Shown: one piece after another, positions 46,806 through 56,013 of the stretch | Layout: each line of letters starts with the position of its first letter | Numbering within the stretch: position 1 is the first letter of the stretch | Assembly (NCBI RefSeq): GCF_016598575.1 | Contig: NZ_CP066801.1 | Span: forward strand, 992,001-1,056,000 | From: Streptomyces sp. HSG2 | GTDB taxonomy: Bacteria > Actinomycetota > Actinomycetes > Streptomycetales > Streptomycetaceae | Direction of reading: 5' to 3' | Length of the DNA stretch: 64,000 nucleotides | Notes under the pieces: generated by a model | Database searches by the model: none | What the model saw: only the letters and a program-made list of their open reading frames with translations | What the model was told of the DNA's origin: nothing | Program-made: the position numbers and the translations under genes

Positions 46806-46962
46806 GCCGCCTCCCTGTACGGGCGAGAACGCCCTGATATGCCCCGATGTTCCCGGGACACGGTGTTTCTCTGTGCTACCGCGGGCCCTGTCACCGGGGT
46901 CGCGGCGGGTATTTCGGAAGCCGTCCCGGCCCCGGGGGTGTCACTCCGAGCCGAATCGCCGG

Positions 46963-47487
46963 TCAGCCGGCGCTCCGGGGAACCTCCGTCGTGACACGCG
47001 CGGGCGCGTCGCCCGCGCGCTCCTCCGCGTCGCCGGGCCCTCCCGGCCGCCGCCTGAGCTCCGCCACGGCGGCTTCGAAATCCTCCAGCGAGTCGAAGGC
47101 CCGATAGACCGAGGCGAAACGCAGGTAGGCCACGAGGTCCAGCTCCTGAAGCGGGCCGAGTATCGCCAGCCCCACCTCGTGGGTGGTGAGCTCGGCGCTT
47201 CCGGTGGCCCGGACCGCCTCCTCGACCCGCTGCCCCAACTGCGCGAGCGCGTCCTCGGTGACGGGTCGCCCCTGGCATGCCTTGCGCACACCATTGATGA
47301 TCTTGGCGCGGCTGAACGGCTCGGTGACTCCCGACCGTTTCACCACCATCAACGAGCAGGTCTCCACGGTGGTGAAACGCCGGGAACAGTCGGGGCACTG
47401 CCGACGCCGACGAATCGACGCCCCGTCATCGGTCGTCCGACTGTCGACCACTCGACTGTCGGAATGCCTGCAGAAGGGGCAGTGCAT
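46963..47487 (-). CDS. nrdR: Transcriptional repressor NrdR
   Basis: A 174-residue NrdR, the nucleotide-sensing repressor of ribonucleotide reductase genes. The N-terminal zinc ribbon is [15 protein letters not shown] with a second pair in CPDCSRRF, and the ATP-cone follows ([25 protein letters not shown], then [31 protein letters not shown]). ATP/dATP occupancy sets the oligomeric state and DNA binding. The C-terminal 30 residues are a variable tail. ATG 47487 follows GGAG. It is first in the nrdR-nrdJ operon, and two NrdR boxes lie upstream, so it should repress itself, nrdJ and the class I genes elsewhere. Confidence 0.97.
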   Translation of the reverse strand: MHCPFCRHSDSRVVDSRTTDDGASIRRRRQCPDCSRRFTTVETCSLMVVKRSGVTEPFSRAKIINGVRKACQGRPVTEDALAQLGQRVEEAVRATGSAELTTHEVGLAILGPLQELDLVAYLRFASVYRAFDSLEDFEAAVAELRRRPGGPGDAEERAGDAPARVTTEVPRSAG

Positions 47488-47607
47488 CTACTCCAACCCT
47501 CCTCACAACGAACCCAACGGCCTCGCAGGGCCGCTCGACCCTCTCCCGAAGCAGGCCCCAGCATAGGCGATTCCCGGGAGGCCGAAGACCCGGGGTCGGC
47601 CGAGGAA

Positions 47608-47651
47608 CCACAATTTGTGGGCAGTCAGCGCAATACAACCACTAGATGTGG
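47608..47651 (-). promoter_or_regulatory. Two NrdR boxes upstream of nrdR
   Basis: CCACAATTTGTGG (47608-47620) and CCACTAGATGTGG (47639-47651) are palindromic or near-palindromic 13-mers with centres 31 bp apart, three helical turns, as expected for paired NrdR boxes. They lie 120-165 bases before the nrdR start and probably overlap its promoter. The 519-bp gap to lexA contains no gene. Confidence 0.8.
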
Positions 47652-47929
47652 GGATCGCCACCCGACGCGCCGCCGCGTCCCCATCGACCCGAGAAGCACT
47701 GGGAGCGTGTCGCGCACCGGCGCGGGGAGTCGACGAAGAGACCTCGCAAGGGCCGCCGCGCCGGGGGCGCGACGCCACGGGCACACGCAGGGCGATGACA
47801 GACTGTGCCCCACGAAGGTGCGGGAGCCATCGCGGCGCACGCTACACCGGGGGGCGCAGAGAGGTGGGACAACGCCGCCGTCATACACCCGGGCACAGGA
47901 ACTCGTCCCGCGATCCGCGAATTTTCACT

Positions 47930-47943
47930 CGAACGTGTGTTTG
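47930..47943. promoter_or_regulatory. LexA (SOS) box upstream of lexA
   Basis: CGAACGTGTGTTTG fits the Gram-positive/actinobacterial SOS box CGAAC-N4-GTTYG. It overlaps a plausible promoter (TTGGCG, 18 bases, TACCGT) 64 bases before the lexA start, which fits autorepression. Confidence 0.85.
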
Positions 47944-48006
47944 GCGCAACCTTTCGAAAGCATCTACCGTTGTGCTGCTGGGAGACCATCGAGAGGGGCC
48001 GACGAC

Positions 48007-48786
48007 GTGACCACCACAGCAGACAGTGCCGCCATCGCCGCGCAGGACCGCTCCCCCGGTCGGCTCGAACCCGTGCCGGCAGCGGGCGGAACCGAGACGC
48101 CCGAGGAGCCCAGGCGATCCCTGCCCGGCCGACCTCCCGGCATTCGCGCGGACAGCTCCGGGCTCACCGACCGGCAGCGCCGCGTCATCGAGGTGATCAG
48201 GGACTCGGTGCAGCGGCGGGGATACCCGCCGTCCATGCGCGAGATCGGCCAGGCGGTGGGCCTGTCCAGCACGTCCTCCGTCGCCCACCAGCTCATGGCG
48301 CTCGAACGCAAGGGCTTCTTGCGCCGTGACCCCCACCGGCCGCGGGCCTACGAGGTGCGCGGTTCGGATCAGGCCTCGTCGGCACAGCCGGCGGACACCA
48401 CAGGGAAGCCCGCCGCGTCGTACGTGCCGCTGGTCGGGCGTATCGCCGCGGGCGGACCGATCCTGGCGGAGGAGTCCGTCGAGGACGTCTTCCCCCTCCC
48501 CCGGCAGCTGGTCGGCGACGGCGAGCTCTTCGTGCTCAAGGTGGTCGGCGACTCGATGATCGAGGCAGCCATCTGCGACGGCGACTGGGTCACGGTCCGT
48601 CGTCAGCCAGTCGCGGAGAACGGCGACATCGTGGCGGCGATGCTCGACGGCGAGGCGACCGTCAAACGCTTCAAGCGCGAGGACGGGCATGTCTGGCTGC
48701 TCCCGCACAATGCCTCGTATGAGCCGATTCCGGGTGACGACGCGACCATCCTCGGCAAGGTCGTGGCCGTGCTCCGGCGGGTCTGA
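48007..48786 (+). CDS. lexA: SOS repressor LexA
   Basis: A 259-residue LexA. An unusual-looking N-terminal extension of about 50 residues precedes the winged helix ([44 protein letters not shown]). The autocleavage site is Ala148-Gly149 in RIAAGGPI, and the serine-lysine dyad is Ser183 ([11 protein letters not shown]) and Lys220 (EATVKRF). With RecA filaments it cleaves itself and releases the DNA-damage response. GTG 48007 has GAGAGGGG eight bases upstream. A consensus SOS box lies in front, so it is self-regulated. It is divergent from nrdR, which links dNTP supply and damage response in one intergenic region, and convergent with dinG. Confidence 0.97.
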   Translation: MTTTADSAAIAAQDRSPGRLEPVPAAGGTETPEEPRRSLPGRPPGIRADSSGLTDRQRRVIEVIRDSVQRRGYPPSMREIGQAVGLSSTSSVAHQLMALERKGFLRRDPHRPRAYEVRGSDQASSAQPADTTGKPAASYVPLVGRIAAGGPILAEESVEDVFPLPRQLVGDGELFVLKVVGDSMIEAAICDGDWVTVRRQPVAENGDIVAAMLDGEATVKRFKREDGHVWLLPHNASYEPIPGDDATILGKVVAVLRRV

Positions 48787-48860
48787 GCGCGAGAGCCGAG
48801 GGCACCGCGGCCCGGGTCTCGGAGCGCGCCCCCGGGGCCCGAGTGGCGTCCCCTTCGAAC

Positions 48861-48878
48861 GCCGGCCCCTGGGCCGGC
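48861..48878. terminator. Hairpin between lexA and dinG
   Basis: GCCGGCCC and GGGCCGGC form a perfect 8-bp stem with a two-base loop (effectively four), between converging stops. Confidence 0.5.
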
Positions 48879-48951
48879 TCGGCCCGGAACGGCCTGGGGC
48901 TCCTTCCGCGACGAACCCGCGGTGCCCGCCTGGCCACGCAGAGCGCCCCGC

Positions 48952-50928
48952 TCAGCCCTCCGCCGCCTGCCTGGCCGCCTCGTCGATGGCCGCCAACGAC
49001 CTGCGTACCTGCTCCCGGTCCGTGGTGGACCAGAAGTCGGGCATCGAGGCCGCGAGGTACCTGCCGTACCGGGCTGTCGCGAAACGGGGGTCGAGTACGG
49101 CGACGACCCCGCGGTCGTCGGAAGCGCGGATCAGCCTTCCCGCTCCCTGAGCCATGAGCAGGGCCGCGTGCGTCGCGGCGACCGTCAGGAAACCATTGCC
49201 ACCACTCTGCTCCACGGCCCTTTGCCGTGCGCTCATCAAGGGGTCGTCGGGGCGAGGGAACGGGATCTTGTCCATGACCACGAGCTGACAATTGGGTCCC
49301 GGAACATCCACGCCCTGCCACAGCGAGAGGGTCCCGAACAGGCAGGTCTGGGCATCGGCGGCAAAGCTCTTGATCAGTTCGCCCAGCGTCTCCTCCCCTT
49401 GCAGGAGAATGGGGAACTCGGGGATCCGTGAACGCAGCTCCTCGGCAGCCAGGCGTGCGGCGCGCATCGACGAGAACAGACCGAGGGTGCGTCCACCTGC
49501 CGCCCGGACCAAGGCCGTCAGTTCGTCCAGCATGTCGCCGCGATCAGCGTCGCGCGCCGGACGCTCCAGGTGTCTGGCGACATAGAGGATGCCCTGCCGA
49601 CGGTAGTCGAAGGGCGAACCCACGTCGACGCCGGTCCACTCCGGTGCGTCCTCTCCCCCGGCATCGTCCGGGGAGAGGCCCAACGATGCCGCCACACCGT
49701 CGAAATCGCCGCCCAGCCTCAGGGTCGCCGAGGTCAACACGACCGTGCGATCGGTGAAGAGTTTCTCCCTCAGCAAGCCCCGCACCGACAGGGGTGCGAC
49801 GCGCAATGAGGCACCGAAGCGCTCGTGGCGCTCATACCAGACGACGTCCCACTCAGACCCCCCGGCGATCCGCTCGGCGACGTCGTGGACGCTCTCGACG
49901 GAGGCGAGTGCCTGCCTGCGTACGACGTCCCCGTCGTCTCCGGACTTGTCCCTCGTGGCCCCGAGTGTCGAGAGAGCCAGTCGGGCGGCGTCACGCAGAG
50001 CCGACAAGACATAGGCGAGATCTTCCGGAAGCTCGTCCACGCGGCCGGGCAGCGCCAGCTCCATCACCCTCTCGAAGCCCTCCGCCGCCGTCTGGAGCTG
50101 GTCGGCCGCCTTCTCGTCGACGAGCTTCGCGGCCCGGCGGACCGCCCGGTGGACCTGGCCCGAGGTCAACTCGCCGGTCGCGGCACCCGTCACCCGCGAG
50201 ACGAGTTCGTGTGCCTCATCGACGATCAGCACCTCGTGTCGGGGCAGGACGGACGCGTCCTGCAGGGCGTCGATGGCCAGCAGCGCGTGGTTGGTGACGA
50301 CGACATCGGCGAGCCTGGCGCGTTCACGGGCGGCCTCGGCGAAGCACTCCGGACCGTACGCGCATTTGGTCGCGCCCAGGCACTCACGGGACGACACCGA
50401 CACGCTCGACCACGCCCGGTCCGAGACGCCGGGAGTCAGGTCGTCGCGGTCCCCCGTCTCCGTCTCGTCGGCCCAGTCCCGCACCCGGAGCAGGTCCTCG
50501 CCAAGCCTGCTGGTCGGGGCGGCGGCCTCGAACTGGTCGAAGAGGCCGTCCTCCTCGTCCCGGGGGACGCCCTCGTGAAGGCGGTGCAGGCAGAGGTAGT
50601 TCGACCTGCCCTTCAGCATGGCGAACTCGGGGCGACGGCGGAGGAGCGGACGCAGGGCCTCCACCGTGCGCGGAAGGTCCCGCTCCACCAACTGGCGCTG
50701 GAGCGCCAGGGTGGCGGTGGCCACGACCACTCGCTCGCCCTGGGCCAGGGCGGGGACCAGGTATCCCAGCGACTTGCCCGTCCCGGTCCCCGCCTGGACC
50801 AAGAGGTGTCCGCCGGTCTCGACGGCCGTGGCGACGGCCTCGGCCATGGTCACCTGGCCAGGGCGTTCGGTACCGCCCACGGCGGCGACGGCGGCGTTCA
50901 GGAGTGCGGCGAGTGAGGGCTTCGTCAT
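48952..50928 (-). CDS. dinG: DinG/XPD-like ATP-dependent DNA helicase
   Basis: A 658-residue superfamily 2 helicase of the DinG/XPD type. Walker A is AGTGTGKS near residue 46, and motif II is VDEAHE (LIVDEAHELV). Four cysteines that hold the iron-sulfur cluster are visible: SNYLCL, then SRECLGATKCAYGPECF. C-terminal motifs include LTSATLRLGGDF, TLSLWQGVDVPG and QGAGRLIRA. XPD-type enzymes unwind 5' to 3' and act on repair intermediates. No strong SOS box is seen in its own upstream region, despite lying next to lexA. ATG 50928 has AAGGTGG upstream. It is convergent with lexA; the flanking gap to the next gene is 366 bp. Confidence 0.93.
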   Translation of the reverse strand: MTKPSLAALLNAAVAAVGGTERPGQVTMAEAVATAVETGGHLLVQAGTGTGKSLGYLVPALAQGERVVVATATLALQRQLVERDLPRTVEALRPLLRRRPEFAMLKGRSNYLCLHRLHEGVPRDEEDGLFDQFEAAAPTSRLGEDLLRVRDWADETETGDRDDLTPGVSDRAWSSVSVSSRECLGATKCAYGPECFAEAARERARLADVVVTNHALLAIDALQDASVLPRHEVLIVDEAHELVSRVTGAATGELTSGQVHRAVRRAAKLVDEKAADQLQTAAEGFERVMELALPGRVDELPEDLAYVLSALRDAARLALSTLGATRDKSGDDGDVVRRQALASVESVHDVAERIAGGSEWDVVWYERHERFGASLRVAPLSVRGLLREKLFTDRTVVLTSATLRLGGDFDGVAASLGLSPDDAGGEDAPEWTGVDVGSPFDYRRQGILYVARHLERPARDADRGDMLDELTALVRAAGGRTLGLFSSMRAARLAAEELRSRIPEFPILLQGEETLGELIKSFAADAQTCLFGTLSLWQGVDVPGPNCQLVVMDKIPFPRPDDPLMSARQRAVEQSGGNGFLTVAATHAALLMAQGAGRLIRASDDRGVVAVLDPRFATARYGRYLAASMPDFWSTTDREQVRRSLAAIDEAARQAAEG

Positions 50929-51294
50929 GGCACGACCACCTTACGGCCCGGGACCGACAGCGCGGACCGCGATCCGCGAGCTCGAGCCGGACGGCGACGC
51001 CACGGGAGCACGCTCCCCACGACGGCAGAGGCGGGAGGCGGAGACCTCCCGACCGCGGACCCGGGCCCGCCGCCGACCGACGGGGGGTGCGCGCGGCTCC
51101 CGGCCTCACCGGCGCGGGCGGGGCACCCGCGAACCTGCCACCGTGCGTGACGTACGGCGCGCGGCACCGTCGTGTCGAGCGATCGTGGATCGGCCGGATC
51201 CCGCCGGTGCGAGCTGCGGGATCGCATCACCCGTTGCACAGAGCCTCAGCGGCTCTCGGCATTCCGAGCACTTCGGCCCGGAAGGTCCGCCTCG
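50929..51294. other. Gap between dinG and the acyltransferase gene
   Basis: About 366 bp with no supported gene; it should contain the dinG promoter. A small hairpin (AGAGCC/GGCTCT, 51240-51256) is the only structured element seen and may end the acyltransferase transcript. Confidence 0.4.
51240..51256 (-). terminator. Small hairpin after the acyltransferase gene
   Basis: AGAGCC and GGCTCT pair over 6 bp with a five-base loop, 39 bases after the stop. Weak terminator candidate. Confidence 0.4.
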
Positions 51295-52179
51295 TCACCA
51301 AAGCGTGAGGGCTTCGGCTCGAGTACGGTCTCTCGCTTCTGTCTGCCGCTGGTGCGGCGGGGTTGCGCCACCTGCCCGCCCCGCCCCCGCCTCGCGGCGG
51401 GTGCGGGTGGCGCGGGTCTTCCGGTCGGCTCCACGAGGCTTCGACACCACCGAGGCGGTGCCCTGGGCATCTCGTCCCTCGTGGGAGGCGTGGCGCTCTC
51501 TGACCATCAGAACCGCCCGCTTGCCCGGCAGCTCGACCTCCTCGGCGCGGCGGAAGCCCGCACCGAGGAAGGCCCCCACAGAGCGCGTGTTGCGGAGGTC
51601 GGGTTCGGCCAGGACGCGTGAGCACAGCGGTCGACGAGCGAACACCAGGGAGGCGACCGCCGCGATCAGGACCGTGCCCAAACCCCGCCCGCGGTCGGCG
51701 GCGGCACCGATGAGCAGGTGGATTCCGATGTCGTGCGCCCGTACGGGGGCGTACCGGGCCAGCGGGTCCAGATCGGCCCGGTAAATCTCCCAGTAGCTCA
51801 TCGGAGTGCCCTCCAGCGTTCCCAGACACGGCACGCTGTGTCCGTCTCCGGGGAGCTGCGTCCGAATGTGCGCCGCCACCGCGCCTGGGTCGCCCGAGAG
51901 CCCCCAGAACCGGGCCACCTCGGGATCGTCCATCCACTCCACGATCCGGGGAAGGTCCCGGACCGGACGGACCGGGACGAGGCGGAAGTCTCCGGCCGGG
52001 GTGGCGACCCGTCCCCAGGAAGCCAACACGCGCCGGCCCTCGACGAGCCCCGGTGCACGGCCCGCACGCTCGGGCGGAGGGGGAGTGGGGGTTCGCTCCA
52101 CGCACGGCCGGTCGGAGTACGCACCGACGCCCGCCCGGGCGTCCCGGGTCTCGACCGCTCCCGGGGCGCGCTGCGCCAT
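51295..52179 (-). CDS. GNAT acetyltransferase associated with siderophore biosynthesis
   Basis: A 294-residue GNAT protein of the siderophore acyltransferase (RhbD/IucB-like) type. The core spans about 60-235: FRLVPVRPVRDLPRIVEWMDDPEVARFWGLSG at the start, then YWEIYRADLDPLARY, AADRGRGLGTVLIAAVASLVF (acetyl-CoA loop) and VLAEPDLRNTRSVGAFLGAGF. Such enzymes acylate a hydroxylated diamine or amino acid before the synthetase step. The first 50 and last 60 residues are Pro/Arg-rich and disordered. ATG 52179 has GGGAG upstream. It lies 85 bases downstream of an IucA/IucC-type synthetase gene on the same strand, which is strong functional context. Confidence 0.87.
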   Translation of the reverse strand: MAQRAPGAVETRDARAGVGAYSDRPCVERTPTPPPPERAGRAPGLVEGRRVLASWGRVATPAGDFRLVPVRPVRDLPRIVEWMDDPEVARFWGLSGDPGAVAAHIRTQLPGDGHSVPCLGTLEGTPMSYWEIYRADLDPLARYAPVRAHDIGIHLLIGAAADRGRGLGTVLIAAVASLVFARRPLCSRVLAEPDLRNTRSVGAFLGAGFRRAEEVELPGKRAVLMVRERHASHEGRDAQGTASVVSKPRGADRKTRATRTRREAGAGRAGGATPPHQRQTEARDRTRAEALTLW

Positions 52180-52264
52180 GGTTCGCTCCCAGTCGTCTCG
52201 TCGTGGGCGGCGGATGGGTCGGGTGCCGGGTCGGGTGTCTGCCGCCGGCTCGTCGTCCAGGTGC

Positions 52265-54175
52265 TCAACAGCGCAGCGGATTGGTGAGGGCCACGTAGAC
52301 GGACTGGGTGTCGACGGGGCCCTCGAGCTCGTCGAGGTCGTGCAGCCGCGTCAGCAGGTTCGCCTTGCACCGCAGGACGCGCGAGTCGAGCAGCAGGGGA
52401 CGGAGCGCGCCGTGGCGTCGTCTCCCCGGCGCGACGGGACGGGCGAGGAAACGACGAAAGGCGTCCAGCAACACCCGCTCGTCCGCCAGGCGCTGGGAGC
52501 CGAAAGCGCCGATCAGACCGCAGACGTTGTTGACACCGAGGTAGTAGGCGAGGCGTTCGTCGGCGACCTCGTCCGCGACGAAGGTGTCGCTGTGCTCCCC
52601 GATGCCCGGCAGCCGGGCGTCGAGTTCGGCTCGGCCGGACTCCCGGTAGTAGTAGCCCTGATTGTCGCGGTGGCGACCGCCGATCGGCCACCCCTCGTCG
52701 TCGAGGAGTACCAGGGTGTTCTGCTGGTGTGCCTCCAGAGCGATACCGACCTCCTCGTCCAGCCACAGCACAGGGGCGACGACCCGCTCCAGGTAGCGCA
52801 GGAACCACTCCGTCCCGACGACATCGCGGGGCCGGCCGGTCCGCTCGGCGCCGGCGGTGACGATGTCCGACAGGCGCGAACCCTCCACCGGCGATCCGTC
52901 CGGTCGCGGGGCGACGAGCCCCGCGAGGCAGGCGACATCGTCGGTCGGGGCGAAGGGGTTGTGTCGGATGACCACGTCGAGCCCGCGCAGCGCCCCGCCG
53001 TCGGCCGCGTCCACGCCGATCCAGGCCGGGTCCCTCACGATGTCGAAGCCCGGGTGCGCCGCGTGCCACTCGCGCGCCAGTCCGGCGCGCAGCAACCGGT
53101 GCATCTCCGCCCCGCGATGCAGCTCCTTGCGGAGGTTCTCCCTGCGGGAGTTGGTGATCCGGAGTGCCAACGACAGCTTGAGCATGGCGGGGGAACCGGT
53201 TCGGTGCACGGTCCGCAGCGAGGACGTGGGGTGCCAGGGTTCGCCCGCGACGCCGAGGTCTCGGAGCAGTCCGCTGTCGAGGAGGCCGGCCAGGTCGGGG
53301 CGATCCCGGATCTGCCTCATCTGCCAGGGGTGCACGGGCAGCAGAGTGTGGCCCGGCGAGGGCGTCGGCACCGCCCCGGCCAGACGCGAGACGAGCCGGG
53401 CCGCCGGGACGGTCCGGCCACCCTGGGACCAGGCGGAGTCCGTCGCCGAGACCTCAGGCGCGACGGACAACCAGTGCAACGGGAAGGCACCCCGCAGCTC
53501 GGGCGAGTAGCGCAGGGTCTCCTCCTCGGTGAGCCCTTCACGGCTCTTAGGCGCGGGGTGCGTCGGATGTCCCAGCAGCAGTGCCTGTTCGGCGGTGAGG
53601 AAGAGGTCGGCTGGGCCTGCCCCGCTCGTCTTTGCCGCCTCCGGTAGGCGCTCCCGGAGAATGAGAGCGGTGCGGCGGGCCGAGTCGTCGACGCGTGCGA
53701 CGAGGTCGGCGGCGCCCCTCGCGCCCCGACCCGCGAGGTCCGTGGCGAGCAGTGCCGCGATGGCGGCCCCGCGGACCGGCGTCGTGTGGTCGGGCGAGTC
53801 GGCGGGGCGCACCGCTTCGAACCGGTGCCATCCGGTCGGCGACCAGTACGCGACCGGTGCGACCAAGGCCGCTTCGCCGGTGGGGGACGGGAGTCGGAGA
53901 AGGCCGTCTGTCGGTTCGGGCAGATCGGTCTCGCGGACCCAGCACCGCAGCAGGTTCTCCACCGCCGCCGCCTGTGCCCGAGCCTCGGCCGTCGAGGCTG
54001 GAGCGTCTGGGCGGGCGGCGGCCGGGGAGGCCTTGCCGGAAGGCCGATGGGCTTGGGCCCGCCAGGGCCCGGAGCCAGGGAGCGGAACGCGCGGCGCCCC
54101 GCTCTCCCGCGCCGCGATCCGGTCGGGTGAGAGGGGTTCTCCGGCCTGGCGCACGCCCGTCGCGCCTTCCACCAC
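52265..54175 (-). CDS. IucA/IucC family NRPS-independent siderophore synthetase
   Basis: A 636-residue NIS synthetase, which activates citrate or a dicarboxylate with ATP and condenses it with an amine or hydroxamate. Conserved family elements include LLPVHPWQMRQI, then HPTSSLRTVHRT, LKLSLALRITNSRREN and VVIRHNP, and the late GIALEAHQQNTLVLLDDEGWPIGGRHRDNQGYYY (FhuF-like end follows, to NLLTRLHDLDELEGPV). The first 80 residues are low in complexity. GTG 54175 has GGGAGG upstream and is the likely start. Only a GNAT gene accompanies it; the hydroxylase and decarboxylase expected of a full pathway are not in the window, and no iron-box motif is recognised upstream. Confidence 0.9.
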   Translation of the reverse strand: MVEGATGVRQAGEPLSPDRIAARESGAPRVPLPGSGPWRAQAHRPSGKASPAAARPDAPASTAEARAQAAAVENLLRCWVRETDLPEPTDGLLRLPSPTGEAALVAPVAYWSPTGWHRFEAVRPADSPDHTTPVRGAAIAALLATDLAGRGARGAADLVARVDDSARRTALILRERLPEAAKTSGAGPADLFLTAEQALLLGHPTHPAPKSREGLTEEETLRYSPELRGAFPLHWLSVAPEVSATDSAWSQGGRTVPAARLVSRLAGAVPTPSPGHTLLPVHPWQMRQIRDRPDLAGLLDSGLLRDLGVAGEPWHPTSSLRTVHRTGSPAMLKLSLALRITNSRRENLRKELHRGAEMHRLLRAGLAREWHAAHPGFDIVRDPAWIGVDAADGGALRGLDVVIRHNPFAPTDDVACLAGLVAPRPDGSPVEGSRLSDIVTAGAERTGRPRDVVGTEWFLRYLERVVAPVLWLDEEVGIALEAHQQNTLVLLDDEGWPIGGRHRDNQGYYYRESGRAELDARLPGIGEHSDTFVADEVADERLAYYLGVNNVCGLIGAFGSQRLADERVLLDAFRRFLARPVAPGRRRHGALRPLLLDSRVLRCKANLLTRLHDLDELEGPVDTQSVYVALTNPLRC

Positions 54176-54297
54176 GTCGACCTCCCGACTCCGGGGAGAG
54201 CGGACGTCCCCGCCGCGCTCCGCACCGGGAGCCGCACCGGTCGACGGCCCCCGGTGATCAACCGCCGGGGAGGGTTCCGGTTACGGGTGTCGGAGCG

Positions 54298-54333
54298 ATC
54301 GGGCGGGGGCGTGCCGCACCGCCACCGCCCGAT
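54298..54333 (-). terminator. hflX terminator
   Basis: ATCGGGCGGTGGCG and CGCCCCCGCCCGAT (gene strand) form a 14-bp stem with one mismatch and an eight-base loop, four bases after the hflX stop. Confidence 0.8.
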
Positions 54334-54336
54334 GGC

Positions 54337-55827
54337 TCAGGCCGCCCGTGCGGGCCCGTACGGGAGAAGCTCGGCGGCCAACTCCTCGTGCACCCTGGCC
54401 TTGAGGAGTGTCCCGTCGCTGGTGTGTTCCTCCGAGAGGACCTCGCCCTCGTCGTGGGCGCGTGCGACCAGCGTGCCGCGGGTGTAGGGCACGAGGGCCT
54501 CGATCTCGACGGACGGACGGGGCAGTTCCTCGTCGATCCGGGCGAGGAGTTCCTCCATGCCCTCGCCACTGCGGGCGGAGACCACCAGAGAGCGCTTCTC
54601 GACCCGCAGCAGTCGCTGCAACACCAGCGGGTCCGCCAGATCCGCCTTGTTGATCACGACGATCTCCGGGACGTCGGTGGCGCCGACCTCGCGGATCACC
54701 TCGCGCACCGCCGCCAACTGCTCCTCGGGGACGGGGTGTGTGCCGTCGACCACGTGCAGGATGAGATCGGATTCGGCGACTTCCTCCATCGTGGAGCGGA
54801 ACGCCTCGACGAGGTGGTGCGGCAGGTGTCGGACGAAGCCGACGGTGTCGGCCAGGGTGTAGTGACGTCCGCCGGGCGTTTCGGCCCGTCGCACCGTGGG
54901 GTCAAGAGTGGCGAAGAGGGCGTTCTCCACCAGCACGCCCGCCCCGGTGAGACGGTTGAGGAGCGAGGACTTGCCGGCGTTGGTGTACCCGGCGATCGCC
55001 ACGGAGGGGACCTTGTGCCGATGGCGTTCGCGACGCTGGATGTCGCGGCCTGTCTTCATTTCCGCGATCTCCCGGCGCATCTTCGCCATCTTCTCGCGGA
55101 TCCGTCGACGATCCGTCTCGATCTTGGTCTCGCCGGGCCCTCGGGTGGCGAGGCCGCCCCGGCCGCCGCCCATCTGTCGGGACAGAGACTGACCCCACCC
55201 GCGGAGTCGCGGCAGCATGTACTGCATCTGCGCGAGCGCCACCTGCGCCTTGCCCTCGCGGGACTTGGCGTGCTGGGCGAAGATGTCGAGGATCAGGGCG
55301 GTACGGTCGATGACCTTGACCTTGACCACGTCCTCCAGCTGGATCAGCTGGCCGGGGCTGAGCTCGCCGTCGCAGATGACGGTGTCGGCCCCCGTCTCGT
55401 GGACGACGTCACGCAGTTCCTCGGCCTTGCCCGAGCCGATGTAGGTCGCCGCGTCGGGTTTGTCCCGACGCTGTACCACGCCGTCCAGGACCAGCGCGCC
55501 CGCGGTCTCCGCGAGGGCCGCCAGTTCGGCGAGGGAGTTCTCGGCGTCCCGCGCCGTACCGGAGGTCCACACGCCCACGAGCACCACGCGCTCCAAGCGG
55601 AGCCGTCGGTACTCGACCTCGGTGACGTCCTCGAGCTCGGTGGACAGGCCCGGGATCCGCCGCAGCGCAGCCCGGTCGGAACGGTCGAACTGATCGCCGT
55701 CGCGATTCTCGTCGATCTCGTGGCTCCGGGCGACGTCCTCCTCCATCAGAGCATCGGCCCGGAGGCCTTCGGAATAGCCGCGGGCAGTGCGCCCGGTCTC
55801 CTGGGAAGGGGAAGAAGAGGCGGTCAT
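54337..55827 (-). CDS. hflX: Ribosome-associated GTPase HflX
   Basis: A 496-residue HflX, a GTPase that binds the ribosome and helps split or rescue stalled 70S under stress. The N-terminal HflX domain includes VVLVGVWTSG, AATYIGSGKAEELRD, ELSPGQLIQLEDVVKVKVIDRTALILDIFAQHA and the glycine-rich MGGGRGGLATRGPGETKIETDRRRI loop. The G domain has G1 GYTNAGKSSLLNRL, G3 DTVGFVRHLPHHLVEAF and G4 VINKADL. The first 50 residues form a Streptomyces-type extension. ATG 55827 has GAAGGACC upstream. It lies downstream of an M1 peptidase gene (186-base gap) and ends in a strong hairpin. Cytoplasmic. Confidence 0.95.
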   Translation of the reverse strand: MTASSSPSQETGRTARGYSEGLRADALMEEDVARSHEIDENRDGDQFDRSDRAALRRIPGLSTELEDVTEVEYRRLRLERVVLVGVWTSGTARDAENSLAELAALAETAGALVLDGVVQRRDKPDAATYIGSGKAEELRDVVHETGADTVICDGELSPGQLIQLEDVVKVKVIDRTALILDIFAQHAKSREGKAQVALAQMQYMLPRLRGWGQSLSRQMGGGRGGLATRGPGETKIETDRRRIREKMAKMRREIAEMKTGRDIQRRERHRHKVPSVAIAGYTNAGKSSLLNRLTGAGVLVENALFATLDPTVRRAETPGGRHYTLADTVGFVRHLPHHLVEAFRSTMEEVAESDLILHVVDGTHPVPEEQLAAVREVIREVGATDVPEIVVINKADLADPLVLQRLLRVEKRSLVVSARSGEGMEELLARIDEELPRPSVEIEALVPYTRGTLVARAHDEGEVLSEEHTSDGTLLKARVHEELAAELLPYGPARAA

Positions 55828-56013
55828 TGGGTCCTTCGGGTAGCGGGACGGGTGGTGTCGTCATGGTCAACGCGCGAGCGCCCCCGGGCGATTCCCGGGG
55901 CGCCGGCGGCAGCGGGTCGGCGGGGCGACGCCCCCGACCTGTCGTGCCCCCGTGTGCCGGCGGACCCCGACGTCTCCTCGATGCTCGCACGAAACGTGGT
56001 CGGCGTCACCGCC

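Noticed and set aside
46806..47607. Cobalamin riboswitch for nrdJ
   Set aside because: I looked for a B12-box-like segment and paired elements upstream of nrdR and nrdJ and saw none; NrdR boxes explain the control.
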